A DNA stretch of 64,000 nucleotides. It comes from Candidatus Obscuribacter sp. (GTDB lineage: Bacteria; Cyanobacteriota; Vampirovibrionia; Obscuribacterales; Obscuribacteraceae). Below are positions 16,974 to 24,397 of the stretch, in pieces; within the stretch, counting starts at the first letter, position 1; each line of letters opens with the position of its first letter. Made by a program: the position numbers and the translations under genes. Location: the NCBI GenBank assembly GCA_016718315.1, contig JADKDV010000001.1, forward strand, positions 496,001-560,000, in the 5' to 3' direction. The notes below the pieces were generated by a model, which did no database searches, was not told the DNA's origin, and saw nothing but the letters and a program-made list of their open reading frames with translations.

Positions 16974-17707
16974 TAATGATTAGCGGTAATTATGGCTTCT
17001 TCAATTGGCTATCAATTGTGCTCTTTGTGCCCCTACTGGACGACAAAGCAATTGCCTTTTATGCAAAAAAGGAGCGGCGTAAATTCAAAGCATCGCCCCG
17101 CAGCAGACAATTAATACAATGGACCGGGGCTACATTGGCGCTTTGTCTAATCAGTGCAAACCTTATCCTATTGACTGGCTATATCATTCCCCAGCCATTG
17201 ATAATGAGGCTTCTAATAGCCATGCCCGAACACTTTTATCTAGTAAATAGTTACGGACTATTTAGTGTGATGACCACACAGCGACCCGAAATAGTCATTG
17301 AAGGCTCAAATGATGGCGTGCATTTTAGCCCTTATGAATTTGCTTTTAAACCGGGTAACGAACGCCGCCCACCACCACTGGTGGCGCCTTATCAACCTCG
17401 TCTGGACTGGCAACTCTGGTTTGAGGCATTAAGAGCCACGGCTGACGAAAATGATTTAAACAGACCATTGTCTCAAAGGCTTGTTACACCAAGCCCCTGG
17501 TTTATCAACCTCATTGCCGCCTTGCAAAGTAATGACCCAAATGTGACAGCAGCACTGAGTTTTAATCCCTTTAAAAAGCAGGGACCGAGATATATCAGAG
17601 CCCGTATTGTGCAGTATAAATTTGCCACACCGGCAGAAATTTTACGAGATGGCATCTACTGGCATTCTGACTTCGGAGGCAGCCGCAATATCTACTTCGA
17701 AAACTAA
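16961..17707 (+). CDS. lipase maturation factor (LMF)-like membrane protein, 3' reading frame
   Basis: Continuation of the split LMF-like gene in the -1 frame. The shared frame is open from about 16910, and an in-frame TTG lies at 16961. MISGNYGFFNWLSIVLFVPLLDD is a hallmark of the LMF family. One more membrane segment follows, then a soluble C-terminal region with EGSNDGVHFSPYEFAFKPG, PYQPRLDWQLWFEAL and RYIRARIVQYKF. These match the conserved extramembrane end of LMF1/LMF2-type proteins. Both halves look intact apart from the frame change, which argues against a long-dead pseudogene. No separate ribosome site is evident, so it is unlikely to be translated alone. Confidence 0.65.
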   Translation: MQVLIMISGNYGFFNWLSIVLFVPLLDDKAIAFYAKKERRKFKASPRSRQLIQWTGATLALCLISANLILLTGYIIPQPLIMRLLIAMPEHFYLVNSYGLFSVMTTQRPEIVIEGSNDGVHFSPYEFAFKPGNERRPPPLVAPYQPRLDWQLWFEALRATADENDLNRPLSQRLVTPSPWFINLIAALQSNDPNVTAALSFNPFKKQGPRYIRARIVQYKFATPAEILRDGIYWHSDFGGSRNIYFEN

Positions 17708-17765
17708 TCGGTCCTGTCTATCTCGCAGTATCCACTTCAAAAACCAATCTACTCTGCTCTGCTTT

Positions 17766-19295
17766 TTAGGGCAATTCAGACTGCAAAATTAACATCTGAG
17801 GCGGAGTAGCATCAGGCGGATAATACATTTCAAATTCCAGATCTTTGCTCTGATAGGGCTCTAGTGATACCACTTTTAGTACTGGCATCTTTTCACCTTT
17901 ATGCATCACCAGATGAAAAAATTCACGCGCTCCAATGGGACGCTCCCTGATCATCACTGTGCCTCTAAAAAAGACATTGCTAGCAGGGGGTTTTAAAAAG
18001 GTGAGGGTATTTTGTCTCTTGTTGTCTTCTTTAACTGGACAGGCCAGACTGATTTTTATAAGCCTGACTACTCTGTCACTGTTACTCAGTCTAATTTTGA
18101 GTTTATAACCAATACCATAGTTGCCCTGTGCCCGGTAGGCCGAGCCACGATATCGACGAATCATCGGTGCAGCCTGAATCTTGCCTGTACCAAAAGTACC
18201 GCGCTCCAGACTGCTTACTGGATAAGCTAGATTGAGTGCTTTATGAGCAACAACCTTTTCAGAAATTCTGGCGTTAAAAGTCAGCCCCTTAGAGACTCCA
18301 GCTACACGCCCGTATATAAGCGGACCTTTACGACCAGGATGGCTAGGAAAATTTTTGTCCGACTCACGCGGATGCACTATGTCGCTTTGCTTGAGCAATT
18401 GTCCATAATCGATGGGACTGGGACTTGGACTGGGGATGGGGCTGACACTGGGACTGGGGTCGGGGCTGACACTGCCACGCACACTAGCACTGGACGGGTC
18501 GCTAACAGCAGTGCCTCCTGGATCAAAATGAGAGAGCAGGGCAAGCTCTACTGCTCCACTACTGTGGAAGTGCGCCAGATAGGAGCGGCCATTAAGAGCC
18601 GGTCTGAGATGCTTTACCGGCACAGGAATCTCTTCGATTAGCTGATATTGACCGGGTTCGATTGTTAGCTCAGGAGCATTCTCCTGCCTGGCCTTTTCAC
18701 TTAAAAACTCCCATGTCACTCGATCTCCAGGGCCAGCATAGGGACTGACTGGACCTACCACCGCACTATCAGGAGTGATATTGATCGCATCCATGACTGA
18801 TACCAGAGGCGGTAGTGCCACAAAGGGCGCATCCGGTTGACTTAAAAAGGTGGCGCGAGCCAGAGTCTTGAGTTTTATAGCCTTGTGACCAGGATTGTGA
18901 GCAATCAGACTGAGCTTGAGCACACGCTGATCAGTTTGCAAAGGCTCGTCTTGTTTACTTATGTGATGCAAAAAGACACCAAAATCTCTCTTAAACTTGT
19001 AGTTTAGATGGGCATCCGTAAAATCCATATTTGCTTTACTATGGCGAGAATCAGTCGGGCTCATAGTCGAGAGCAAAATGCCAGGATTAAGGACAATCTC
19101 TGGTGAATTGCTGTTAAACAACGGCGCCATGTCAAGGGAGCCTGACAGGGGCTTGATTTTGAAAGGTTGTTTAACACTGGCGCTGGCTACCGGATCAGCA
19201 CAATAAGCGGTGTTAATGCTGCTACCAAGAGCGCTGCAAAGTGCAGCAGTAGAGTAAAAGAATGCGGTAAGTAGGCTATTTGAATTAAATTTCAC
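17766..19295 (-). CDS. secreted DUF3370 protein
   Basis: A 509-residue protein with an N-terminal signal peptide (cleavage near SINTAYCA). It has typical DUF3370 text: IKPLSGSLDMAPLFNSNSPE, then VLNPGILLSTMSP, FGVFLHHISK, SLIAHNPGHK and LRPALNGRSYLAHFHSSG. The family is known mainly from cyanobacteria and has no established function. Residues about 285-305 are a Pro/Ser repeat linker (PSPSVSPIPSPSPSP) splitting the domain into two halves. The C-terminal half contains FRGTVMIRERP and YQSKDLEFEMYYPPDATPP. It is convergent with the LMF-like gene and divergent from the selenoprotein gene. Confidence 0.8.
   Translation of the reverse strand: MKFNSNSLLTAFFYSTAALCSALGSSINTAYCADPVASASVKQPFKIKPLSGSLDMAPLFNSNSPEIVLNPGILLSTMSPTDSRHSKANMDFTDAHLNYKFKRDFGVFLHHISKQDEPLQTDQRVLKLSLIAHNPGHKAIKLKTLARATFLSQPDAPFVALPPLVSVMDAINITPDSAVVGPVSPYAGPGDRVTWEFLSEKARQENAPELTIEPGQYQLIEEIPVPVKHLRPALNGRSYLAHFHSSGAVELALLSHFDPGGTAVSDPSSASVRGSVSPDPSPSVSPIPSPSPSPIDYGQLLKQSDIVHPRESDKNFPSHPGRKGPLIYGRVAGVSKGLTFNARISEKVVAHKALNLAYPVSSLERGTFGTGKIQAAPMIRRYRGSAYRAQGNYGIGYKLKIRLSNSDRVVRLIKISLACPVKEDNKRQNTLTFLKPPASNVFFRGTVMIRERPIGAREFFHLVMHKGEKMPVLKVVSLEPYQSKDLEFEMYYPPDATPPQMLILQSELP
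18414..18465 (+). other. G-rich tract with G-quadruplex potential
   Basis: Six runs of three or four G occur within 52 bases on the plus strand (18414, 18420, 18432, 18438, 18450, 18456 and 18462 region). The last four to five runs are separated by loops of 2, 8, 3 and 2 bases. They arise from the Pro/Ser repeat codons of the DUF3370 gene, whose template strand is the G-rich one. Confidence 0.45.
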
Positions 19296-19468
19296 GGCTC
19301 TTGCTCGAGTGACTGGTTAAGTTTAACCGCAATCACTAGCTGTAAAGTCGTACTAATATCTACTAAAATTAAGGCTCGATTGGACAAATGCTGGCTACAG
19401 TGTTGAAAGTGCCAGATGATGACAAGTCCTCTGGTGTTAAAACACTTTGAACAAGCAAAGGAGCAAAA

Positions 19469-19714
19469 ATGACAGAATCAGTCAAATCAATCAATATCAC
19501 TTATTGCGGCTCTTGAGGCTATAAATCTCGGGCTGTCAGTTTGGCAGCCGAATTGGAAAAGAAAATTGGTGTAGCACCAGTTTTACATCAGTCTTACGGC
19601 GGCATTTTTGAGGTAGAGGTAGACGGTAACTTGATTTTCTCCAAGTCAAAGCTTGGTAGATTTCCAGAACCAGGAGAAGTGCAACATCTGATCCAACCTC
19701 AATCTATCAAATAA
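19469..19714 (+). CDS. SelW/Rdx-family selenoprotein with in-frame TGA (Sec)
   Basis: An 81-residue protein if the TGA at 19514-19516 (codon 16) is read as selenocysteine. AAAGGAG lies 5 bases before the ATG. The start (SINITYCGS-U-GYKSRAVSL) gives the CxxU redox motif of selenoprotein W, followed by the family's beta-alpha-beta pattern. GGIFEVEVDGNLIFSKSKLG and RFPEPGEVQHLI are diagnostic of the Rdx (SelW/SelT/SelH-like) thioredoxin-fold family. Conservation continues without a break on both sides of the TGA, up to TAA. TGA serves as an ordinary stop elsewhere in the window. A hairpin downstream of the TGA fits a bacterial SECIS. It precedes hemH by 50 bases. A Cys-to-stop mutation is the alternative. 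Confidence 0.8.
19514..19550 (+). promoter_or_regulatory. candidate bacterial SECIS element after the Sec codon
   Basis: GGCTGTC (19531-19537) pairs with GGCAGCC (19543-19549) in seven pairs (one G-U) around the 5-base loop AGTTT. An extra C-G pair lies beyond a bulged G. The loop begins 21 bases after the TGA and has G at its second position. These values agree with the published bacterial SECIS model (loop G in the first two positions, loop about 16-37 bases from UGA). Confidence 0.6.
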
Positions 19715-19764
19715 TGCAAATACAGAGTACGGCGTCATATCTTAATTAGTGCGGGGAATCAGCT

Positions 19765-20814
19765 TTGACAGCAAAATCTAAATATGACGCCATTCTCTTT
19801 CTATCTTTTGGCGGACCTGAAGGCATGGCAGATGTGATGCCATTTTTAGAAAACGTGCTGCGCGGTAAAAACGTACCAGAAGCACGGATGAAAGAAGTAG
19901 CGCATCACTATGAATTGTTTGGTGGTGTCTCACCAATAAACGCACAGAATAGAAACTTAATCAAAGGTCTGGAAGCAGAGCTGAAGAAACGCGATATAGC
20001 TCTACCAATCTATTTTGGTAATCGCAACTGGCATCCCATGCTGGCCGACACACTCAAAGAAATGGCCGGCAAAGGTGTCAAAAACGTTCTCACCTTTGTC
20101 ACTTCTGCTTACAGTTCTTATTCAGGTTGCAGACAGTATCTGCAAGATATCGAAAAAGCCCTGCAAGAAGCTCAAGTTGACCTGAATATAGACAAGCTAC
20201 GTATTTTTTATAACCATCCGCTCTTTATCGATGCCAATGTAGATTGCGTCAAAGAGGGTCTTGCCCACTTTACACCAGAACAGCTTAAGAGCGTTCACAT
20301 TGCCTTTACAGCTCACAGCATACCCACAGCCATGGCTAGCACCAGTGACTATGCCGGTCAATTGCAAAAGACCTGCGATCTGGTGGCACAAGCAGTGGGT
20401 CTGTCTAGTTACAAACTCGTTTACCAGAGCCGTAGTGGACCGCCCACTCAACCCTGGCTTGAGCCCGATATCCTGGACCACATCAAAAATCTAAAACAGC
20501 AAGGTGTTAGCAATATCCTGGTGCACCCAATTGGCTTTGTCTCTGACCATATGGAAGTAATTTACGACCTCGATCACGAAGCAAAACAGCTTGCCGATGA
20601 ACTCGGCATCGATATGGTACGCACCAAGAGCAGCGGCAATAGCCCCAAATTTGCTGAGCTTATGGGGTCCCTGGTGCAAGAAAGGCTACAATCAGAAATG
20701 GACGCCTCAACAGAAAAACCTTGCGCCATTGGTACACCGCTGCCTGATGTATGCGCGCCTGACTGCTGTGCTTACACACCCATGAGACCGCCTCAAGCGG
20801 CAACTCAAAAGTAG
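19765..20814 (+). CDS. hemH: ferrochelatase (protoporphyrin/coproporphyrin type) with Cys-rich tail
   Basis: A 349-residue HemH inserting Fe2+ in the last steps of haem synthesis. Motifs: LFLSFGGPEG (11-20), LFGGVSPINAQN (51-62), SAYSSYSGCRQY (114-125), the catalytic His in AHSIP (183-187), YQSRSGPPTQPWL (220-231), GFVSDHMEVIYDLDHEA (257-273). The SSYSGCRQY form resembles the actinobacterial/coproporphyrin branch. The extended tail has Cys320, 330, 334 and 335, with Cys161 internal, a pattern like the [2Fe-2S]-binding ferrochelatases. The TTG start has GGGGA 7 bases upstream. Its stop is 8 bases from the next start, so the two are probably one unit. Confidence 0.92.
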   Translation: MTAKSKYDAILFLSFGGPEGMADVMPFLENVLRGKNVPEARMKEVAHHYELFGGVSPINAQNRNLIKGLEAELKKRDIALPIYFGNRNWHPMLADTLKEMAGKGVKNVLTFVTSAYSSYSGCRQYLQDIEKALQEAQVDLNIDKLRIFYNHPLFIDANVDCVKEGLAHFTPEQLKSVHIAFTAHSIPTAMASTSDYAGQLQKTCDLVAQAVGLSSYKLVYQSRSGPPTQPWLEPDILDHIKNLKQQGVSNILVHPIGFVSDHMEVIYDLDHEAKQLADELGIDMVRTKSSGNSPKFAELMGSLVQERLQSEMDASTEKPCAIGTPLPDVCAPDCCAYTPMRPPQAATQK

Positions 20815-20822
20815 AGAATTAT

Positions 20823-21452
20823 TTGCCTTCCAAGACAAAAATTTTGCCCCTCTTTCCTTTACCCGAGGTCGTACTCTTTCCGGGTAGTCCTTTGCCGCTG
20901 CATATTTTTGAGCCGCGCTATATACAAATGGTCAACACAATCATGGAGAGCGATAAAACTTTTGGAGTTCTTCTCTATGACCCCGAAAACTCACAAGCCC
21001 GGGTGATTGGCTCTTCCGCCGAAATCACCGAAGTGATAAAACTGCCCGATGGACGGATGAACATCATGACTGAAGGGCGCAGACGTTTTCGCATATTGCG
21101 CACAATTGAGGATCTGCCCTATTTGCAAGGCGAGGTAGAGTGGCTCGAAGACTTGCCTTCAACCAAAGAGCTGGACACAATTCAGCAAGAAGTTTTAAAT
21201 TATATCCGCGACATTTTGCGGCTATCTAGCAAAATCAATGACAAGACAGTAGAAATGCCTGACGACCTGCCGACGGATCCTCTCAGGCTCTCATACTGGG
21301 TCGCTGGCACCATGTATAGTGTGCCAGAAGATCAACAAGCACTGCTAGAGTTGCAAGACACCTTTGGACGCCTCAGTCATGAAGCCAAGGTCCTCTCAGT
21401 CACAACAAAGTTTTTAGCCGCCCGCAGCGCCCTCAAAGATGCCATAGGTTAG
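20823..21452 (+). CDS. LON N-terminal (substrate-binding) domain protein
   Basis: A 209-residue protein covering only the LON-N domain: ILPLFPLPEVVLFPGSPLPL, then HIFEPRYIQMV, IMTEGRRRFRIL and LSYWVAGTMYSVPEDQQALL. It lacks the AAA+ and protease domains of Lon. Stand-alone LON-N proteins are common in cyanobacteria and other bacteria; they are thought to bind substrates, but the pathway is unclear. The TTG start is 8 bases after the hemH stop. Full length for the stand-alone family. Confidence 0.87.
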   Translation: MPSKTKILPLFPLPEVVLFPGSPLPLHIFEPRYIQMVNTIMESDKTFGVLLYDPENSQARVIGSSAEITEVIKLPDGRMNIMTEGRRRFRILRTIEDLPYLQGEVEWLEDLPSTKELDTIQQEVLNYIRDILRLSSKINDKTVEMPDDLPTDPLRLSYWVAGTMYSVPEDQQALLELQDTFGRLSHEAKVLSVTTKFLAARSALKDAIG

Positions 21453-21458
21453 CGGATA

Positions 21459-23081
21459 TTAGCGCTGGTGCGAATTTAAATGATTGAGATAGCGTGACAC
21501 AAGCCAGCTATTGTCTTGCATAGCCAGTTCCATATCGGCTGGAGACTCCAAATTATTGCCGCGCATAGTGCGTGTACTGACACCAGCCAGTACATTTGCC
21601 TCCAGCCTTTGTTGGCTGGTTGGCCAGCGCGGGATCATGCCGCCAACAGCATCTCTAGGTCTCTCTACTTGCGGCATAACACTTGATGGTTCAATGCGAT
21701 AGACCTCAAAGGGCTTCCCGCTATTGGGCTCACGCACTCTGCGCTGTTGCGATTGCAGTGCTTTTAAAGTGAGAGTGAGATTGTCATCCTGAGCCACACT
21801 CTTAGCAGCAGGCAATTCGACAATGTGAGGCAAAAGCGCGCCATTTTCATCCAAAAAGCGAAACTGCTTGGATCCATCAACACGCTCCACGAGCCTGATA
21901 TGCGCCAAATTCTCGGGGAAAGTATGTTCAATTTGTCTGCCGTTAATATCAAATACAACCCGACCATTACTCTGAATCCAGCTCCTGGAGCCGTCGGCAT
22001 GAGGGAAATAGGTAAAACTATTAGGCACATTATCAATTAGCTGCAGATGGTCGCCTTGACCAACCACAGCCTTAATCACGTGGCCATCAGCACTGACTTC
22101 CATGTTGGGAGTGGGTGCATCATTGACACGGTAATGCCTGACACCATTAGCATAGTCAGAGGCAGTGATACTTTTGACCGGATAGCCAAGTTCAATCAGC
22201 CTTGCCTCGCCGCCATTAAATCCAACCATAACCTTGCCGGAAGCATCAACAGTTGTCTGCGTGCCGTCAGTATGAGGAATTTCGACCCTTTCACCCGGAT
22301 TTAAGCGTACTTGATGCACAGCCTCGCCATAGATACCGCGACCAGTTAGGATTTTGCTGTTACCTGAAGCATCACCGACCATAGCCATCACTGTATTTTT
22401 GGCTTCAGCACTGGGTCTAATCTCACTCATATGGAGGCGACCGCCAGGCACACCAGCAAGAGCAGGAGCTGGTTGCATCAGTGAGGCAGTATCAAAAGCT
22501 AGCTCTTTTACAGCGGTATTGAGTTTACCAATAGGACGAGCAAGGCTGGCTGGCATTTCACGAGGCATCAGCTCGGCGTCTTTATAGCCGAGCCGGGCAG
22601 TACCGAGCATAAAAGCTGTGCTAAAACCAAGGGGTCCAAGAGTGCTTTCAAGAGCTGCCTTTGACTGGTCTACATTACTTTTGTCCATGCCCCCGACGAT
22701 GCGTTCAGCATCGCGGTAGGCTGTCACGGCTTGCGAGCCATAACCGACCAGACCGACTGTGGCAGCTGCCATGGCCGGCACTCTGGCCCAGGCCGGTCCG
22801 CGCATGGCAACCATCAAGGCATAACCACCGATACCTTCAGCGGCAAGACGACCTGGATGTTCGGTGACTTCTTTGTATCCTTCGGTAAATGTACCCCGAG
22901 CCAGGGCGCCAGTTAAAATTTCGGCGGTTTCTCCAGTGGAGAGCCGCTCCACTTTGACACTCGGTCCGGCAGCAGCGTCCATAAAGCTCTGACGTGCTTC
23001 AGCATAAAGTTTGCTGTTGTCCAGCTGGGCGTTACCTTTTTCCAGGTTTTGACTTTCGACTCGGTCGCTCATGCCCACCAT
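21459..23081 (-). CDS. large protein with hydrophobic centre and DG-type beta repeats
   Basis: About 540 residues from the ATG at 23081. The frame is open to 23231, but that extension would cover a promoter-like TTGACA and reach into the divergent gene. Residues about 85-115 are hydrophobic and Gly/Ala-rich. The C-terminal half has repeated units with the form 'D-G-T/S-x(6-8)-x-x-G-x-V-x-x-x-x-N-G' at about 272-290, 363-381 and 402-414 (PHTDGTQTTVDASGKVMVGF; FPHADGSRSWIQSNGRVVF; ERVDGSKQFRFLDENGALL). These look like RHS/YD-style beta hairpins. No family recognised. Function unknown; protein-protein or surface role possible. Confidence 0.55.
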   Translation of the reverse strand: MVGMSDRVESQNLEKGNAQLDNSKLYAEARQSFMDAAAGPSVKVERLSTGETAEILTGALARGTFTEGYKEVTEHPGRLAAEGIGGYALMVAMRGPAWARVPAMAAATVGLVGYGSQAVTAYRDAERIVGGMDKSNVDQSKAALESTLGPLGFSTAFMLGTARLGYKDAELMPREMPASLARPIGKLNTAVKELAFDTASLMQPAPALAGVPGGRLHMSEIRPSAEAKNTVMAMVGDASGNSKILTGRGIYGEAVHQVRLNPGERVEIPHTDGTQTTVDASGKVMVGFNGGEARLIELGYPVKSITASDYANGVRHYRVNDAPTPNMEVSADGHVIKAVVGQGDHLQLIDNVPNSFTYFPHADGSRSWIQSNGRVVFDINGRQIEHTFPENLAHIRLVERVDGSKQFRFLDENGALLPHIVELPAAKSVAQDDNLTLTLKALQSQQRRVREPNSGKPFEVYRIEPSSVMPQVERPRDAVGGMIPRWPTSQQRLEANVLAGVSTRTMRGNNLESPADMELAMQDNSWLVSRYLNHLNSHQR

Positions 23082-23088
23082 TTCCGGC

Positions 23089-23117
23089 TTTGCACTTGTA
23101 TTTATATATATTGTCAA
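23089..23117 (-). promoter_or_regulatory. candidate promoter of the 540-residue protein gene
   Basis: A perfect TTGACA lies on the minus strand (23117-23112), followed by a very AT-rich spacer (ATATATATAAATAC). The best -10 at 17 bases is TGCAAA (weak). Transcription would begin next to the ATG at 23081, implying a nearly leaderless message. It supports the shorter start. Confidence 0.35.
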
Positions 23118-23181
23118 CTGTCCGCCCCATGGTAAATGGGGTAGTACGAAATGAGATATTAATGCCGCCAAAATAGTCTTC

Positions 23182-23190
23182 TGGTATAAC
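23182..23190 (+). promoter_or_regulatory. extended -10 promoter for the FKBP gene
   Basis: TGGTATAAC provides a TG extension plus TATAAC (23185-23190). No good -35 is visible at 17 bases, as often seen with extended -10 promoters. The start site would be near 23197, 33 bases before the ATG. Confidence 0.45.
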
Positions 23191-23229
23191 TTCTGGTCCG
23201 ACCAAAAATCGGATTGTGGAGCAAAGGCC

Positions 23230-23802
23230 ATGGGGCCTTTAGTTAAGGAAATGAAGTTGAAAATATCTTCTCAATTGCGCGCCCTTCTTCTCATAGCAAT
23301 TTCAGGCACTTTTGTCAGTGCTTGTTCTTCTTCTGAGGACAATTCCGGCGCCAAAGCTGCAAACACGGCCGCTGACTCGGCTGCCACTACCAGTAGTAGC
23401 GTTAACAGCCAAACAACCAATACACCTGGAGCAAATCAAATGACTCAACCCACACAAACAGGCGCTGTCACCACACCTAGCGGACTTCAATACGAAGAAA
23501 TCGTAGTAGGTAACGGGGCTAGCCCAAAATCAGGACAAACAGTCGTCGTACATTACACCGGCTGGTTGACTGATGGTACAAAGTTCGATAGCTCAGTCGA
23601 CAGAGGACAGCCCTTCAAGTTCCAAATTGGTCAGGGCATGGTAATCAAAGGCTGGGACGAAGGCGTCATGACTATGAAAGTCGGCGGCAAACGCAAATTG
23701 ACCATCCCAGCTGAACTCGGCTACGGTGCTCGTGGAGCAGGCGGAGTCATTCCTCCAAACGCCACACTGGTGTTTGAAGTACAACTGCTCGGTCTAGAGT
23801 AA
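23230..23802 (+). CDS. FKBP-type peptidyl-prolyl isomerase lipoprotein
   Basis: A 190-residue protein. Residues 1-32 form a signal peptide ending in a lipobox (FVSAC, Cys32), so it is probably anchored in the membrane facing the periplasm. Residues 33-80 are a Ser/Thr/Asn/Ala-rich flexible linker. Residues 85-190 are a complete FKBP domain: VHYTGWLTDGTKFDSS, then QVIKGWDEG-like GMVIKGWDEGV, IPAELGYGARGAGGVIPPNA and TLVFEVQLL. It catalyses proline isomerisation in exported proteins. GGAG and AAAGG lie before the ATG. It is followed after 9 bases by a small secreted protein. Confidence 0.92.
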   Translation: MGPLVKEMKLKISSQLRALLLIAISGTFVSACSSSEDNSGAKAANTAADSAATTSSSVNSQTTNTPGANQMTQPTQTGAVTTPSGLQYEEIVVGNGASPKSGQTVVVHYTGWLTDGTKFDSSVDRGQPFKFQIGQGMVIKGWDEGVMTMKVGGKRKLTIPAELGYGARGAGGVIPPNATLVFEVQLLGLE

Positions 23803-23811
23803 CAGGTAAAA

Positions 23812-24294
23812 ATGTTTAAGCCGCAACTCTCCTGGTTTGTCGCAATAACCCTGGGTTTTGCGGCTTTTACATTTGTGCCACCAGCTAATGGTCAGTCTGA
23901 CCCAGCCACAAAAGACCAAGATACTGCCACAAAAACAGCCCTGAGCAGCCATATCGAAGTCATTGCTCAAACTAAAAGGCTTGAAGACTCCTCAAGCAGG
24001 CTCGATACACCTCTTAAGCAATCATTAAAAACCACTCTCAGTCGCGGTAACCAGGATTTAGATGAGCTTAACTGGGTTAGCTCCAATGGTTCCATCGCAG
24101 GGCGCGTTTACGCCACTGCCATAATTGACCGCCTTAATAAAACACCTAAAGGGCAACTCTTTGACAGCCTGCTAAAGGATGAGGCGAACTCCAATGTCGC
24201 CTATTTATCAGCCGGTTCGACCTGCCATTATTCAGTCTCCGATATTGCTATAGATCAGCGCTCAGCGCACCCCATTCTCAAGCTTTTGCCATGA
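23812..24294 (+). CDS. small secreted protein of unknown function
   Basis: A 160-residue protein with an N-terminal signal peptide (FVAITLGFAAFTFVPPANG, cleavage near residue 27). It is followed by a polar, mostly helical region (HIEVIAQTKRLEDSSSRL, then QSLKTTLSRGNQDLDEL). One Cys near the C-terminus is in STCHYSVSD. No family recognised. It lies 9 bases after the FKBP gene on the same strand and is probably co-transcribed, so it may be a client or partner in the periplasm. Confidence 0.6.
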   Translation: MFKPQLSWFVAITLGFAAFTFVPPANGQSDPATKDQDTATKTALSSHIEVIAQTKRLEDSSSRLDTPLKQSLKTTLSRGNQDLDELNWVSSNGSIAGRVYATAIIDRLNKTPKGQLFDSLLKDEANSNVAYLSAGSTCHYSVSDIAIDQRSAHPILKLLP

Positions 24295-24397
24295 CCATAG
24301 AGAGTTAGTGCAAAGTATTACAGTATCTATGTTTAGCCCAAAATCCATACGGGCACAAAATTCTTAAGTGGTGTGAGGCATTTGTTCAGGAGATGCG

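Noticed and set aside
19514..19516. TGA read as Trp by a changed genetic code
   Set aside because: TGA ends many genes here (for example the UbiA-like gene and hypothetical genes overlapping by ATGA), and the site sits in a CxxU position, so local Sec recoding fits better.
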